From contig NZ_CP032549.1 in assembly GCF_012221945.1 (NCBI RefSeq), forward strand, positions 2,542,001 through 2,606,000: a stretch of DNA of 64,000 nt. The letters are read 5' to 3'. The notes below the pieces were generated by a model. It did not search any database. It had not been told where the DNA came from and saw only the letters and a list, made by a program, of their open reading frames with translations. This document shows, piece by piece, positions 1 to 10,173 of the stretch. The translations under genes and the position numbers were made by a program. Within the stretch, counting starts at the first letter, position 1; every line of letters begins with the position of its first letter. Origin of the DNA: Glutamicibacter mishrai. GTDB taxonomy: Bacteria; Actinomycetota; Actinomycetes; Actinomycetales; Micrococcaceae.

Positions 1-1390
1 AGGCGATGCCATGGCCGCCGGCATCGGCATGGTGCATCAGCACTTCATGCTGGTCCCGGTATTCACCGTGGCCGAGAACATCGCCCTCGGAGCCGAAACC
101 ACCAAGGCCGGCGGCGTGCTGGACCTGCAGGTCACCCGCAAGAAGATCCGCGAGATCTCCGACCGCTACGGATTCGACGTCGATCCTGACGCCGTGGTCG
201 AGGACCTGCCGGTCGGCGTGCAGCAGCGCGTGGAAATCATCAAGGCCTTGGTGCGCGAGGCCAAGATCCTCATCCTCGATGAGCCCACCGCAGTGCTGAC
301 CCCGCAGGAAACCGACGAGCTGCTGGAGATCATGCGCCAGCTCAAGGCCAACGGCACCTCCATCGTCTTCATCTCGCACAAGCTGCGTGAAGTGCGCGCA
401 GTCTCCGATGTCATCACGGTGATCCGCCGCGGCGAAGTCATCGACTCGGTTTCCCCGGAATCTTCCACCACCGAGCTGGCCAACCTGATGGTGGGCCGCG
501 CTGTGGAACTGAACCTGAACAAGGCCCCGGCCACCCCGGGCGAGGCGGTCTTGCAGGTCAAGGACCTCACGGTCGTCGACCAGGCCGGCACCACCACGCT
601 GGACTCGGTCAACTTCGAGATCCATGCCGGCGAGATCCTCGCCGTCGCAGGCGTGCAGGGCAACGGCCAGACCGAACTCACCGAAGCCATCTTGGGAACC
701 CAGCCGGTCACCGGCGGCTCGGTCAAGCTGGCCGGCGAAGAACTGGTCGGCAAGTCCGTCAAGCAGGTGCTGCGCTCGGGCGTCGGATTCGTTCCCGAAG
801 ACCGCTCCGTGCACGGTTTGGTCACCGAATTCTCCATCGAGGAGAACCTGGTGCTCGACCTCTACGACCGCGCTCCGTTCGGCAAGGGCATTTCGATGAA
901 TCTGGATGCCATCAAGAAGAACGCGACGACGCAGATCAAGGACTTCGACGTTCGCACCGATAACCCGCTGAACCCGGCCTCCAGCCTTTCTGGCGGCAAC
1001 CAGCAGAAGGTCGTCATGGCCCGCGAGCTGTCCCGCGATCTGAAGCTGTTCATCGCCTCCCAGCCCACCCGCGGCGTGGACGTGGGTTCCATCGAGTTCC
1101 TGCACCGCCGCATTGTCGCAGAACGGGACAAGGGCACCCCGGTGATGATCGTATCCACCGAGCTGGACGAAGTCATGGAACTGGCCGACCGCATCGCGGT
1201 GCTCTACAAGGGCAAGATCAACGGCATCGTCCCGGGCAATACCTCCCGCGAGGTCCTCGGTTTGATGATGGCCGGCGTCTCGGCCGAAGAAGCCGCAGAG
1301 CAAGCAGAATTTACCAAGTCAGATAACGAGCCCGTGGAAGCGACACCGGCTGGCGAGCGCAACGAACACCAGGAAGGAGAAGGCCAGTGA
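1..1390 (+). CDS. BMP-type nucleoside ABC transporter, ATP-binding protein (5' partial)
   Basis: This is the ATPase of a basic-membrane-protein (YufO/NupA/RbsA-like) importer, a tandem two-NBD protein that powers nucleoside uptake. The frame is open to the left edge, so roughly the first 70 residues, including the first Walker A, are missing. Visible are the first Q-loop (GMVHQHFML), a signature-like stretch (VGVQQRVEI) and Walker B (ILILDEPTA). The second NBD has a degenerate Walker A (VQGNGQTEL), the signature LSGGNQQKV and a Walker B variant (LFIASQPTRGVD), the usual asymmetry of this family. The C-terminal tail is acidic. The stop overlaps the GTG of the downstream permease by 4 nt, indicating translational coupling. 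The neighbouring nucleoside-salvage enzymes support a nucleoside substrate; a sugar is less likely. The substrate-binding lipoprotein should lie left of the window. Confidence 0.9.
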   Translation, partial: GDAMAAGIGMVHQHFMLVPVFTVAENIALGAETTKAGGVLDLQVTRKKIREISDRYGFDVDPDAVVEDLPVGVQQRVEIIKALVREAKILILDEPTAVLTPQETDELLEIMRQLKANGTSIVFISHKLREVRAVSDVITVIRRGEVIDSVSPESSTTELANLMVGRAVELNLNKAPATPGEAVLQVKDLTVVDQAGTTTLDSVNFEIHAGEILAVAGVQGNGQTELTEAILGTQPVTGGSVKLAGEELVGKSVKQVLRSGVGFVPEDRSVHGLVTEFSIEENLVLDLYDRAPFGKGISMNLDAIKKNATTQIKDFDVRTDNPLNPASSLSGGNQQKVVMARELSRDLKLFIASQPTRGVDVGSIEFLHRRIVAERDKGTPVMIVSTELDEVMELADRIAVLYKGKINGIVPGNTSREVLGLMMAGVSAEEAAEQAEFTKSDNEPVEATPAGERNEHQEGEGQ

Positions 1391-2595
1391 GCGAAAGCAA
1401 AACACCGGTCATTCCCGACTCCGGCAAAACGGGCAACGACCTGTTCAAACAAATCACCCAGGGACCGGGACTGGTTTCGGTTCTCGGCGTGATCGTCGCA
1501 CTGGTGATCGGCGGCCTGCTGATCGCCATCACCGATGAGAAGGTCGCCCAGAGTGCCGGGTACTTCTTCGCCCGGCCCACCGACTTCCTCTCCGAGCTGT
1601 GGCGCGCTGCCACCGAAAGCTACGTGGCACTGTTCAACGGCGCCATCTACAACTCGGCCCAGGGCTTCAAGCCCTTCCTGGAAACTTTGACCGTTTCCAC
1701 CCCGCTGATCTGCGCCGGCCTCGGCGTGGCCGTGGCTTTCCGCGCGGGCCTGTTCAACATCGGCGCCCAGGGCCAGATCATCATCGGCTCAGTCCTGGCC
1801 GCCTACGTGGGCTTCGCCTGGCACCTGCCACTGGGCCTGCACCTGCTGCTGGTCATCGTCTTCGGCCTGATCGGCGGCGCCATCTGGGGCGGCCTGGTCG
1901 GCCTGCTCAAGGCCAAGACCGGCGCCCACGAAGTGATCCTGACGATCATGTTCAACTATGTCGCCGTGTACTTCATCGACTTCCTGATGAACACCCAGGC
2001 ATTCCGCCGTCCAGGCGAAACCAACCCGATTTCGCCAATCCTGGACTCCACCGCGGTCTTCCCCTCCATCCCCGGATCCCGCCTGCACCTGGGCTTCGTG
2101 ATGGCCGTACTGCTGGTCATCCTGGTCTCCTGGATGTTCAAGCGCTCCACCGTGGGCTTCGAATTCCGTGCCGTGGGCCATAACCCCGAGGCAGCAAAGA
2201 CGGCCGGCATCAACGTCGCCCGCAGCACCATCATCGCCATGGCTTTGGCCGGCGCTCTGGCCGGCGCCGCCGGTGTCGCCCAGGTGGCAGGCACCGAAAA
2301 GGTGCTCACCAGCGGCATCGCCGGTTCGCTGGGCTTCGACGCGATCACCGTGGCACTGCTGGGCCGCTCCACCCCGTGGGGCACCTTCTTTGCTGGCCTG
2401 CTCTTCGGCGCATTCCAGGCCGGCGCGGTGAACATGCAGATCACCACCGGCACCCCGATCGACATCGTTTCGGTCGTGCAGTCGCTGATCGTGCTGTTCA
2501 TCGCCGCCCCACCTCTGGTCAAGGCGATCTTCGGCATGAACCGCAAGAAGAAGCGCAGCTCCAAGCTCGAAACTACCCAGGCAGGTGCCAAGTGA
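1387..2595 (+). CDS. BMP-type nucleoside ABC transporter permease (YufP-like)
   Basis: First inner-membrane permease (402 aa) of the nucleoside importer, BPD_transp_2 family. It is strongly hydrophobic with many predicted membrane helices. The family hallmark around residues 120-132 (AGLFNIGAQGQII) and the coupling-helix region around 172-195 (KAKTGAHEVILTI) are visible, and the C-terminus is basic. It starts at GTG within the overlapping GTGA of the ATPase stop, and its own stop overlaps the GTG of the second permease in the same way. ATPase, permease 1 and permease 2 are therefore one translationally coupled operon. An N-terminal hydrophilic segment of about 30 residues precedes the first helix, common in actinobacterial members. 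Confidence 0.9.
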   Translation: MSESKTPVIPDSGKTGNDLFKQITQGPGLVSVLGVIVALVIGGLLIAITDEKVAQSAGYFFARPTDFLSELWRAATESYVALFNGAIYNSAQGFKPFLETLTVSTPLICAGLGVAVAFRAGLFNIGAQGQIIIGSVLAAYVGFAWHLPLGLHLLLVIVFGLIGGAIWGGLVGLLKAKTGAHEVILTIMFNYVAVYFIDFLMNTQAFRRPGETNPISPILDSTAVFPSIPGSRLHLGFVMAVLLVILVSWMFKRSTVGFEFRAVGHNPEAAKTAGINVARSTIIAMALAGALAGAAGVAQVAGTEKVLTSGIAGSLGFDAITVALLGRSTPWGTFFAGLLFGAFQAGAVNMQITTGTPIDIVSVVQSLIVLFIAAPPLVKAIFGMNRKKKRSSKLETTQAGAK

Positions 2596-3863
2596 CCTCT
2601 TCCACCTTGCAACCAGCAATCAGCGTATTGCCGAGCAAAAAGACCTCGATCATCCTCTCGGTGATCGCAGTGATCGTCTTCTTGTGCTTCGGCTTGATGG
2701 GCAATAGCGAAAGCGCCCACTTCCAGCTCAACAGCGCCGGCGACGCGTTCAAGCTGCCGGAACTGGTGTTCCCAGGCAAAGCCAGCAACATCGTCATCGG
2801 CCTGCTGCTGCTGGGCATCGCCGCCTACTCCTGGATCCAGCGCAAGAAGGGCCAGTCCCTGGCCACCTGGATGATCGCCATCGCCGCCATCCTCTTTGTG
2901 CTCTCCTTCCTGATCTGGGTCGTCTCCGGCGCGGATATCACCACCATTTCGCTGGCCAGCCTGCTCGCTGGCGCCGTGGTGCTGGCCGTTCCGCTGGTCT
3001 TCGGTTCCCTCTCGGGCGTGCTGTGCGAACGAGCCGGCGTGGTCAACATCGCCATCGAAGGCCAGCTGCTCGGCGGCGCCTTCACCGCAGCACTTGTGTC
3101 CTCGCTGACCAAGAATGCCTTCCTGGGCCTGATCGCCGCAGGCATTGCCGGCGCGCTGGTCTCCCTGGTGCTGGCCTTGTTCTCCATCAAGTACGTGGTC
3201 AACCAGATCATCGTCGGCGTGGTGCTCAACGTGCTGGTTTCCGGCATCACCGGCTTCCTGTTCACCACCGTGATGCAGGAAGATCCGGAGCTGTTCAACT
3301 CGCCGGTGCACCTGCCGGTCATCGAGATTCCGCTGCTCTCGGCCATCCCGGTGCTCGGACCGATCCTGTTCAAGCAGTCGGTCATCGGGTACTTGATGTA
3401 CCTGGCAGTGTTCATCGTCTGGTTCGGCCTGTTCAAGACCAAGTGGGGCCTGCGCGTTCGCGCCGTGGGCGAGCACCCGAAGGCCGCCGACACCCTGGGC
3501 ATCAAGGTCAACCGCACCCGCTTCTGGAATGTCACCCTCGGTGGCATTGTGGCCGGCATCGGCGGTTCCTTCTTCACCCTGGTGGCCATCGACTCCTTCA
3601 CCAAGGAAATCTCCGGCGGCCGCGGATTCATCGCCCTGGCCGCGGTGATTTTCGGACGCTGGAACCCGATCGGCGCCTTCCTGGCCGCGCTGCTCTTTGG
3701 CTTCGCCGATAACCTGCAGGTCATCCTGACCATCATCGGCACCCCGGTGCCAAGCCAGTTCATGGCCATGATGCCTTACCTCGTCACCATCTTCGCCGTG
3801 GCTGGACTGGTGGGACGCTCCCGCGGCCCGGCAGCCGCCGGCGAACCCTATGTGAAGGAATAA
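2592..3863 (+). CDS. BMP-type nucleoside ABC transporter permease (YufQ-like)
   Basis: Second permease (423 aa) of the same importer. I chose the GTG at 2592 because it lies in a GTGA overlap with the preceding stop, mirroring the upstream junction; an upstream in-frame start would run deep into permease 1. Family hallmarks include ERAGVVNIAIEGQLL near residue 145 and KYVVNQIIVGVVLN near residue 200. About ten hydrophobic segments are apparent, two of them N-terminal to the conserved core. The two permeases should form the heterodimeric channel energised by the upstream tandem ATPase. It is followed after 9 nt by cytidine deaminase, so import and catabolism appear co-transcribed. Confidence 0.9.
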   Translation: MTSSTLQPAISVLPSKKTSIILSVIAVIVFLCFGLMGNSESAHFQLNSAGDAFKLPELVFPGKASNIVIGLLLLGIAAYSWIQRKKGQSLATWMIAIAAILFVLSFLIWVVSGADITTISLASLLAGAVVLAVPLVFGSLSGVLCERAGVVNIAIEGQLLGGAFTAALVSSLTKNAFLGLIAAGIAGALVSLVLALFSIKYVVNQIIVGVVLNVLVSGITGFLFTTVMQEDPELFNSPVHLPVIEIPLLSAIPVLGPILFKQSVIGYLMYLAVFIVWFGLFKTKWGLRVRAVGEHPKAADTLGIKVNRTRFWNVTLGGIVAGIGGSFFTLVAIDSFTKEISGGRGFIALAAVIFGRWNPIGAFLAALLFGFADNLQVILTIIGTPVPSQFMAMMPYLVTIFAVAGLVGRSRGPAAAGEPYVKE

Positions 3864-3872
3864 CCGGTACCG

Positions 3873-4283
3873 ATGACTACCAACACCGCGCCGTGGTCGC
3901 AGCTTGAAGCTGCGGCCGCGGCCGCGCTGTCTGGGGCCTATGCACCCTACTCGAAATTCCGTGTAGGGTCCGCGGCACAGACCAGCGACGGCCGCCTGAT
4001 TTCCGGCTGCAATATCGAAAACGCCGCCTATGGCGTCACCCTGTGCGCCGAATGCTCCATGGTCGGCCAGCTCTTCGCCACCGGCGGCGGAACCCTGGAG
4101 TACTTCCTGTGCTTCGGACAGCTCGCCGACGGGGAACTGGAGCTGATCACCCCTTGCGGACGATGCCGCCAGATCCTCTTCGAGCACCGCGGAGCCAACC
4201 TCCAGATCAAGACCGCCCGCGGCATCGTGGGCATCGAAGATCTGTTGCCCGACGCTTTCGGGCCACAAAACCTCAACGTGTAG
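3873..4283 (+). CDS. cdd: Cytidine deaminase
   Basis: Deaminates cytidine and deoxycytidine to uridine and deoxyuridine in the cytosol. The 136-residue length fits the homotetrameric bacterial class. The zinc site is complete: CAE at residues 58-60 (C58 ligand, E60 proton shuttle) and PCGRC at 94-98 (C95, C98). The substrate-binding CNIEN motif is at 46-50. The gene begins 9 nt after the second permease and is followed by thymidine phosphorylase, so imported pyrimidine nucleosides can be deaminated and phosphorolysed by products of one transcript. Confidence 0.96.
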   Translation: MTTNTAPWSQLEAAAAAALSGAYAPYSKFRVGSAAQTSDGRLISGCNIENAAYGVTLCAECSMVGQLFATGGGTLEYFLCFGQLADGELELITPCGRCRQILFEHRGANLQIKTARGIVGIEDLLPDAFGPQNLNV

Positions 4284-4314
4284 TGCCGGCGAGAGCCGGC
4301 CATAAGCAGAACGG

Positions 4315-5640
4315 ATGGTGCCAAGGATGGCTACCGAAGAATTCAGTGCTGTGGAAGTTATTCGCGCCAAGCGAGACGGTGCCGAGCTGAGCAACGAGAT
4401 GATCGACTGGACCATCGACGCCTATACCCGCGGGGCCATTGCCGAAGAGCAGATGTCCGCGCTGAATATGGCGATCTTCTTCCAGGGCATGAACCGCAGC
4501 GAAATCTCGCGGTGGACCGCCGCCATGATCAACTCCGGTGAGCGCATGGACTTCTCCACCCTGGCCACCGCCTCGGGCAAGAAGCTGGCAACCACCGACA
4601 AGCATTCCACCGGCGGCGTGGGGGATAAGATCACCTTGCCGCTGGCTCCGCTGGTGGCCAGCTTTGGCGTCGCCGTCCCGCAGCTTTCGGGCCGCGGGCT
4701 GGGCCACACCGGTGGCACCCTGGACAAGCTCGAAGCCATTCCGGGATGGCGTGCCAACCTGTCCAATGAAGAGCTATTCGCCCAGCTCTCCTCGGTAGGC
4801 GCAGTGATCTGCGCTGCCGGCGCTGGCTTGGCCCCGGCGGACAAGAAGCTCTATGCGCTGCGCGATGTCACCGCCACAGTGGAGGCCATCCCGCTGATCG
4901 CTTCCTCGATCATGAGCAAGAAGATCGCCGAGGGCACCGGCAGCCTGGTCCTTGACGTCAAGGTGGGCTCCGGAGCGTTCATGAAGGACGAAGCCATGGC
5001 TAGGGAACTGGCTGAGACCATGGTGAACCTCGGCACCGATGCAGGGGTCAACACCGTTGCCTTGTTGACCAATATGGAAACGCCGCTGGGTTTGACCGCT
5101 GGCAACGCCATTGAAGTCGAGGAGTCGGTGGAAGTCCTCGCCGGCGGCGGCCCGGAAGATGTTGTGGAGCTGACTGTCGCACTGGCTATCGAAATGCTGG
5201 CCGGTGCAGGCATCCGCGACGTCGACGTGCGCGAGGCACTGAAGAATGGTCAGGCGATGGACAGCTGGCGTGCAATGATCGCTGCCCAGGGCGGCGACCC
5301 GGACGCCAAGCTGCCGGTGGCCAAGGAATCCCACACCGTCGTAGCGCCAGCCGAGGGCGTGCTGATCAAGCTTGACGCCATGGACATCGGCTTGGCCGCG
5401 TGGACGCTGGGCGCGGGTCGAGCACGCAAGGAAGACAGCGTGCAGGCCGGCGCCGGAGTGCGCATGCACGTCAAGCCAGGGGCGCTGGTCCGCGGCGGCG
5501 AGCCGATCGCGACCCTGCTGACCGATACCCCGGAGAAGATGACCCGTGCCATCGAACTGGTCGAACGCGCGATCATGATCGGTTCCGAGAGCGATCGCCC
5601 GGATACGCGATTGATCCTGGACCGCATCGCGGCTTCCTAG
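4315..5640 (+). CDS. deoA: Thymidine phosphorylase
   Basis: Catalyses reversible phosphorolysis of thymidine/deoxyuridine to base and 2-deoxyribose 1-phosphate. The length of 441 aa is typical of the family. DKHSTGGVGD (residues 95-104) and SGRGLGHTGGTLDKLE (125-140) are the glycosyltransferase family 3 phosphate- and substrate-binding motifs. The start is uncertain: ATG 4315 and ATG 4327 are both in frame with only weak ribosome-binding sequence, and family N-termini fit 4327 (MATEEF) slightly better. It is the last gene of the transporter-cdd-deoA operon and is followed by a terminator-like hairpin. Confidence 0.95.
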   Translation: MVPRMATEEFSAVEVIRAKRDGAELSNEMIDWTIDAYTRGAIAEEQMSALNMAIFFQGMNRSEISRWTAAMINSGERMDFSTLATASGKKLATTDKHSTGGVGDKITLPLAPLVASFGVAVPQLSGRGLGHTGGTLDKLEAIPGWRANLSNEELFAQLSSVGAVICAAGAGLAPADKKLYALRDVTATVEAIPLIASSIMSKKIAEGTGSLVLDVKVGSGAFMKDEAMARELAETMVNLGTDAGVNTVALLTNMETPLGLTAGNAIEVEESVEVLAGGGPEDVVELTVALAIEMLAGAGIRDVDVREALKNGQAMDSWRAMIAAQGGDPDAKLPVAKESHTVVAPAEGVLIKLDAMDIGLAAWTLGAGRARKEDSVQAGAGVRMHVKPGALVRGGEPIATLLTDTPEKMTRAIELVERAIMIGSESDRPDTRLILDRIAAS

Positions 5641-5656
5641 CCGGACCCCAGACTGG

Positions 5657-5699
5657 AGAACCGGGACACGCCACAGGCGCGTTCCGGTTCTTTCCTTTT
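5657..5699 (+). terminator. Rho-independent terminator after deoA
   Basis: Imperfect hairpin whose outer arms AGAACCGG and CCGGTTCT enclose further CGCC/GGCG pairing, followed by TTTCCTTTT. It closes the nucleoside salvage operon. Confidence 0.75.
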
Positions 5700-5910
5700 G
5701 CCCGCAAGAATTTCCTGAATTAATGCCGGGTTGAAAGTTCTTGGCGCACAATGGGAACCATCTGCCCGGTGCTGGTCGTTGGACAGGTGACTCCTACCAA
5801 GGTCGGGGTAGAAAGTAGTCCACATTGCCACAAGGGTATGATGCGCCTTCACGGCCGCTCGAGTGAAAATAGATGGACAAGCAGCGCATCGAGCGCTTTG
5901 GGGAAAGAAG

Positions 5911-6597
5911 ATGCAAGTCCTGATGGAACTAGTAAACGAGGCTATTACGCAGGCTGCCAGTGCATGGTGGGTCCTGCCTCTGTTGTTCCTGTTCTGCCTG
6001 ATTGACGCAATCTTCCCTCTGGTCCCGAGCGAATCCTTCCTGGTATCCCTGGCCGCGGTAGGCATCCATTCCGGGTCGCCCAACCTCTTCCTTGTTGGTG
6101 CGCTCGGCGCCGCCGGCGCATTGCTGGGAGACCAGATCACCTACGCCATCGGCCGGAAAATCGGCGCCCACGGATTCAAATGGATGCGCGGCAAACGAGC
6201 GCAGAAGGTCCTGCACTACGCCGAGAAGAAGCTGGAAACTTCCGGCGCCTTGCTGATTTTCACCGCACGCTACATTCCCGTGGGCCGCGTGGCCGTGAAC
6301 CTCACGGCTGGCGCCACCGGGTTCAGCCACAAGCGGTTCACCCTTTTTGACACCATCGGCGTGCTTACCTGGGCGATCTATTCGGTCAGCATCGGCGCCC
6401 TGGCCGGGAACTGGATGCACGACAATAAATTGCTGGGCATCGGCATCTCGATCGTGATCGCTGTGGTGCTCGGATTCATCATCGACCGCATCGTCAGCTG
6501 GGCGCTGGATCGCTACCACCGACGGGCTGAGCTGGCCAAGGAACACCGGGAAAAGCCAGAACGCGAGACGGTGCCGCCAACCACCGACGAGGGTTAA
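5911..6597 (+). CDS. DedA family membrane protein
   Basis: Polytopic inner-membrane protein of the DedA/SNARE-associated family (228 aa), whose members are implicated in undecaprenyl-phosphate or phospholipid recycling. I chose ATG 5911 because a strong ribosome-binding sequence (GGGAAAG) lies 5-10 nt upstream; an earlier ATG at 5863 lacks one. FPLVPSE near residue 35 and the re-entrant-loop signature FTARYIPVGR followed by GATGF are the conserved DedA elements. The C-terminus is charged and cytoplasmic. The gene sits alone between the deoA terminator and adenosine deaminase with a 270-nt upstream region, suggesting its own promoter (a TATGAT hexamer lies at 5836-5841). Physiological substrate is unknown. 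Confidence 0.88.
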   Translation: MQVLMELVNEAITQAASAWWVLPLLFLFCLIDAIFPLVPSESFLVSLAAVGIHSGSPNLFLVGALGAAGALLGDQITYAIGRKIGAHGFKWMRGKRAQKVLHYAEKKLETSGALLIFTARYIPVGRVAVNLTAGATGFSHKRFTLFDTIGVLTWAIYSVSIGALAGNWMHDNKLLGIGISIVIAVVLGFIIDRIVSWALDRYHRRAELAKEHREKPERETVPPTTDEG

Positions 6598-6675
6598 CCT
6601 GCAGTATTGAGCAGAGTCACATTGTGGCTCGCAGATCTTTACCTGCAGGAGCTGTCAGTTCGCGGGAAATGCGAC

Positions 6676-6691
6676 TAGGCTCAGTGGTGTG
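6676..6691 (+). promoter_or_regulatory. Predicted -10 box for a leaderless adenosine deaminase mRNA
   Basis: TAGGCT at 6676-6681 is followed by 7 nt and then the GTG start at 6689. Transcription would begin at or beside the start codon, and no ribosome-binding sequence is present. Confidence 0.6.
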
Positions 6692-7891
6692 ACTGAAGAA
6701 TTGATTCATCCTGACTACGATCCCGAATTCGATTTCCGGGATCTGCCTAAAGTTTCGCTACACGACCACCTCGACGGTGGCCTGCGCCCTCAAACGATCA
6801 TCGAACTGGCAGCCGAGATTGGCCACAAGCTGCCCGAGACCGAAGCTGAAGCTTTGGGCGACTGGTTCCGTGAATCTGCCGATTCCGGCTCTCTGCCACG
6901 CTACCTGGAAACCTTCGAGCACACCATTGCAGTGATGCAAACCCGCGAAGGCCTGATCCGCGTTGCCCGCGAATTTGTCGAAGACCTCGCTGAAGACGGC
7001 GTGATCTACGGTGAAGTGCGCTACGCGCCGGAACAGCACCGTCGCGAAGGCCTGAGCCTGGACGACGTCGTTGATGCGGTCCAGGAAGGCCTGGATCAGG
7101 CGTGCGAGCAGCTGAACAGCGAAGGCCACCCCATGCAGGTTGGCCAGGTGCTCAGCGCCATGCGCCAGTCCGATCAGGGCGTGGAGATCGCCAAGCTGGC
7201 CCTGCGCCACCGTGGCCACGGCGTCGTCGGCTTCGATATCGCCGGCCCGGAGGATGGCTTCCCGCCATCAAATCTGAAGGAAGCCTTCGACCTGCTGGCC
7301 GAGAATCTCTTCCCAACCACCATCCACGCCGGCGAAGCCGCTGGACTGGCATCGATCAAGGACGCAATCCTGGTTGGCCGCGCGCAGCGCTTGGGCCACG
7401 GCGTGCGCGTTGCCGAAGATATCGAAATCGAGTTCGGCGCCATCGACGAGAACGGCGAGGAACTCAGCGACGACACCGGCTTGGTATCCCTCGGCCCGGT
7501 GGCCAACTGGGTGCGCGAGCGCGGCATTCCGCTGGAAGTCTGCCCGTCCTCGAACCTGCAGACCGGTGCCACCGCCAAGTTCGGCGAGGGCATCCGCAAC
7601 CACCCGATCGATCTGCTGGTCCAGACCGGTTTCAACGTCACCATTTCGCCGGATAACCGTCTGATGTCAGGCACCAGCCTGTCTGACGAATTCGAGCTTC
7701 TGGTTGAAGCCTTCGACTACGACCTGGAAGATCTGCTGGATCTGACCCTGAATGCCGCTGAAGCGGCCTTCGTTCCGTTGGAAATGCGCGAGCTGCTCGT
7801 TGAGTACATCAACGACTACTACGACAGCCTGCTGGAAGACGACGACGATGAGGACTACGAAGAAGACGAATACGAAAACGTCGCCGACTAG
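6689..7891 (+). CDS. add: Adenosine deaminase
   Basis: Hydrolyses adenosine/deoxyadenosine to inosine/deoxyinosine in purine salvage. The TIM-barrel metal site is visible: HDH at residues 25-27, the HAGEAAG motif at 213-219 (E216 catalytic), and SPDN at 320-323 with the metal/catalytic Asp at 322. The 400-residue length is slightly above the usual 340-370, because the protein ends in a strikingly acidic tail of about 25 residues made almost entirely of D, E and Y. The GTG start at 6689 is supported by a -10 box 7 nt upstream. It completes the nucleoside salvage theme of this end of the window but is a separate transcription unit. Confidence 0.95.
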   Translation: MTEELIHPDYDPEFDFRDLPKVSLHDHLDGGLRPQTIIELAAEIGHKLPETEAEALGDWFRESADSGSLPRYLETFEHTIAVMQTREGLIRVAREFVEDLAEDGVIYGEVRYAPEQHRREGLSLDDVVDAVQEGLDQACEQLNSEGHPMQVGQVLSAMRQSDQGVEIAKLALRHRGHGVVGFDIAGPEDGFPPSNLKEAFDLLAENLFPTTIHAGEAAGLASIKDAILVGRAQRLGHGVRVAEDIEIEFGAIDENGEELSDDTGLVSLGPVANWVRERGIPLEVCPSSNLQTGATAKFGEGIRNHPIDLLVQTGFNVTISPDNRLMSGTSLSDEFELLVEAFDYDLEDLLDLTLNAAEAAFVPLEMRELLVEYINDYYDSLLEDDDDEDYEEDEYENVAD

Positions 7892-7920
7892 TTCGCAGCG
7901 CAGCTAATCTGCCACAACGA

Positions 7921-7953
7921 AAGACCGGTTCCCCGTGGGGGACCGGTCTTTCG
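7921..7953 (+). terminator. Terminator hairpin after add
   Basis: AAAGACCGGT pairs with ACCGGTCTTT around a CCCC/GGGG inner stem. The A-rich left and T-rich right flanks fit a rho-independent terminator. Confidence 0.75.
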
Positions 7954-7984
7954 CTGTCTCCAGGGAGAGCTTGCGCCGCTTCGC

Positions 7985-8000
7985 TAGCATTGGAAGCATG
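7985..8000 (+). promoter_or_regulatory. Predicted -10 box for a leaderless mazG mRNA
   Basis: TAGCAT at 7985-7990, then 7 nt, then ATG at 7998. GGAAG immediately before the ATG is too close to act as a normal ribosome-binding site. Confidence 0.55.
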
Positions 8001-8696
8001 GCGCATAACCCGACACCGACGCAGCAGCTGATTACGACCGTGAAGATCTTGCGTGAAAAATGCGCCTGGACCCAGGCACTCACCCATGAATCGCTGCGGA
8101 CCTACCTGATCGAGGAAAGCTACGAGGTCTTGGATGCCATCTCCGAGCAGAACCCCCAACTGCTCAAAGAAGAGCTCGGCGACCTGTACTTCCAGATCCT
8201 GCTGCATGCGCTGATCGCCGACGAGCAGGGAAACTTTGATCTTGAAGATGTTTCGCAGACCCTGAACGAAAAGCTGCTGCGGCGTAATCGGCATATCTTC
8301 GATGCCGAGGGACAAATCCGAGAAGAAATCACCACGGACGTCCAGGAAATTATTCGCGTCTGGGACGCGGCGAAGCAGGCCGAACGCCAAGGCAAACCCA
8401 AGGCGCGCAAGAATGCCGGGTTGCCAGCTGGCCTGCCTTCCCTCACCTTGGCTCAAAAGCTCTTGGACCGTCACACCCGAGCCGGCTCTGAGAAGGCCGA
8501 TGGTCATCAGGTTTCCGACGTAACCCGTACGAAAATCACCGACGAGCAAAGCCTGGCCGCTGCGCTCCTGGAGCTCTCAGCACGGGCCGAAGAGCTCGGA
8601 TTAGATGCAGAATCTGTTTTGCGCGCAACCTTGTCGAAACAGTACGGTTCGGAAATCGACGCAACGATATCGCCTAAATCACCTTCGAAGCGCTAG
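7998..8696 (+). CDS. mazG: MazG family nucleotide pyrophosphohydrolase
   Basis: All-alpha NTP pyrophosphohydrolase that hydrolyses NTPs/dNTPs to NMP and PPi, a house-cleaning or (p)ppGpp-modulating role. The metal-binding pattern is present: EESYE around residue 40 and KEELGD around residue 59, the ExxE...ExxD arrangement. A second, weaker region (KLLRRNRHIF) matches the linker to the degenerate second domain, so at 232 aa this is a two-domain but short MazG. ATG 7998 is chosen because an upstream in-frame start would overlap the add terminator, and a -10 box sits 7 nt before it. It lies directly upstream of enolase, an arrangement common in Micrococcaceae. Confidence 0.88.
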   Translation: MAHNPTPTQQLITTVKILREKCAWTQALTHESLRTYLIEESYEVLDAISEQNPQLLKEELGDLYFQILLHALIADEQGNFDLEDVSQTLNEKLLRRNRHIFDAEGQIREEITTDVQEIIRVWDAAKQAERQGKPKARKNAGLPAGLPSLTLAQKLLDRHTRAGSEKADGHQVSDVTRTKITDEQSLAAALLELSARAEELGLDAESVLRATLSKQYGSEIDATISPKSPSKR

Positions 8697-8756
8697 GCTA
8701 GAGACTGGCAAAGGCGCCGACGGTCTTCTCAGCACCGCTGGCGGACCTTCCCCTAG

Positions 8757-10067
<1,311 letters not shown>

Positions 10068-10087
10068 TTACCAGTTATAGCGAATAA

Positions 10088-10122
10088 GCTCGTCGGTAGT
10101 GGATACCGGCGAGCTTTTCGTT
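10088..10122 (+). terminator. Terminator after eno
   Basis: Hairpin AAGCTCGTCGGTA / TACCGGCGAGCTT (one G-U pair) with a 5-nt loop, followed by TTCGTTATTT. Confidence 0.8.
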
Positions 10123-10173
10123 ATTTAATGGATATATGCGCCGTTTCCACGGCAGCACGGAACGTTAAGCACG

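Noticed and set aside
1956..4415. An open frame of 819 codons on the minus strand across the ABC permeases, cdd and the start of deoA
   Set aside because: It is the reverse complement of GC-rich permease and deaminase genes whose family motifs are clear on the plus strand; it has repetitive His/Glu/Gly/Asp composition and no recognisable domain.
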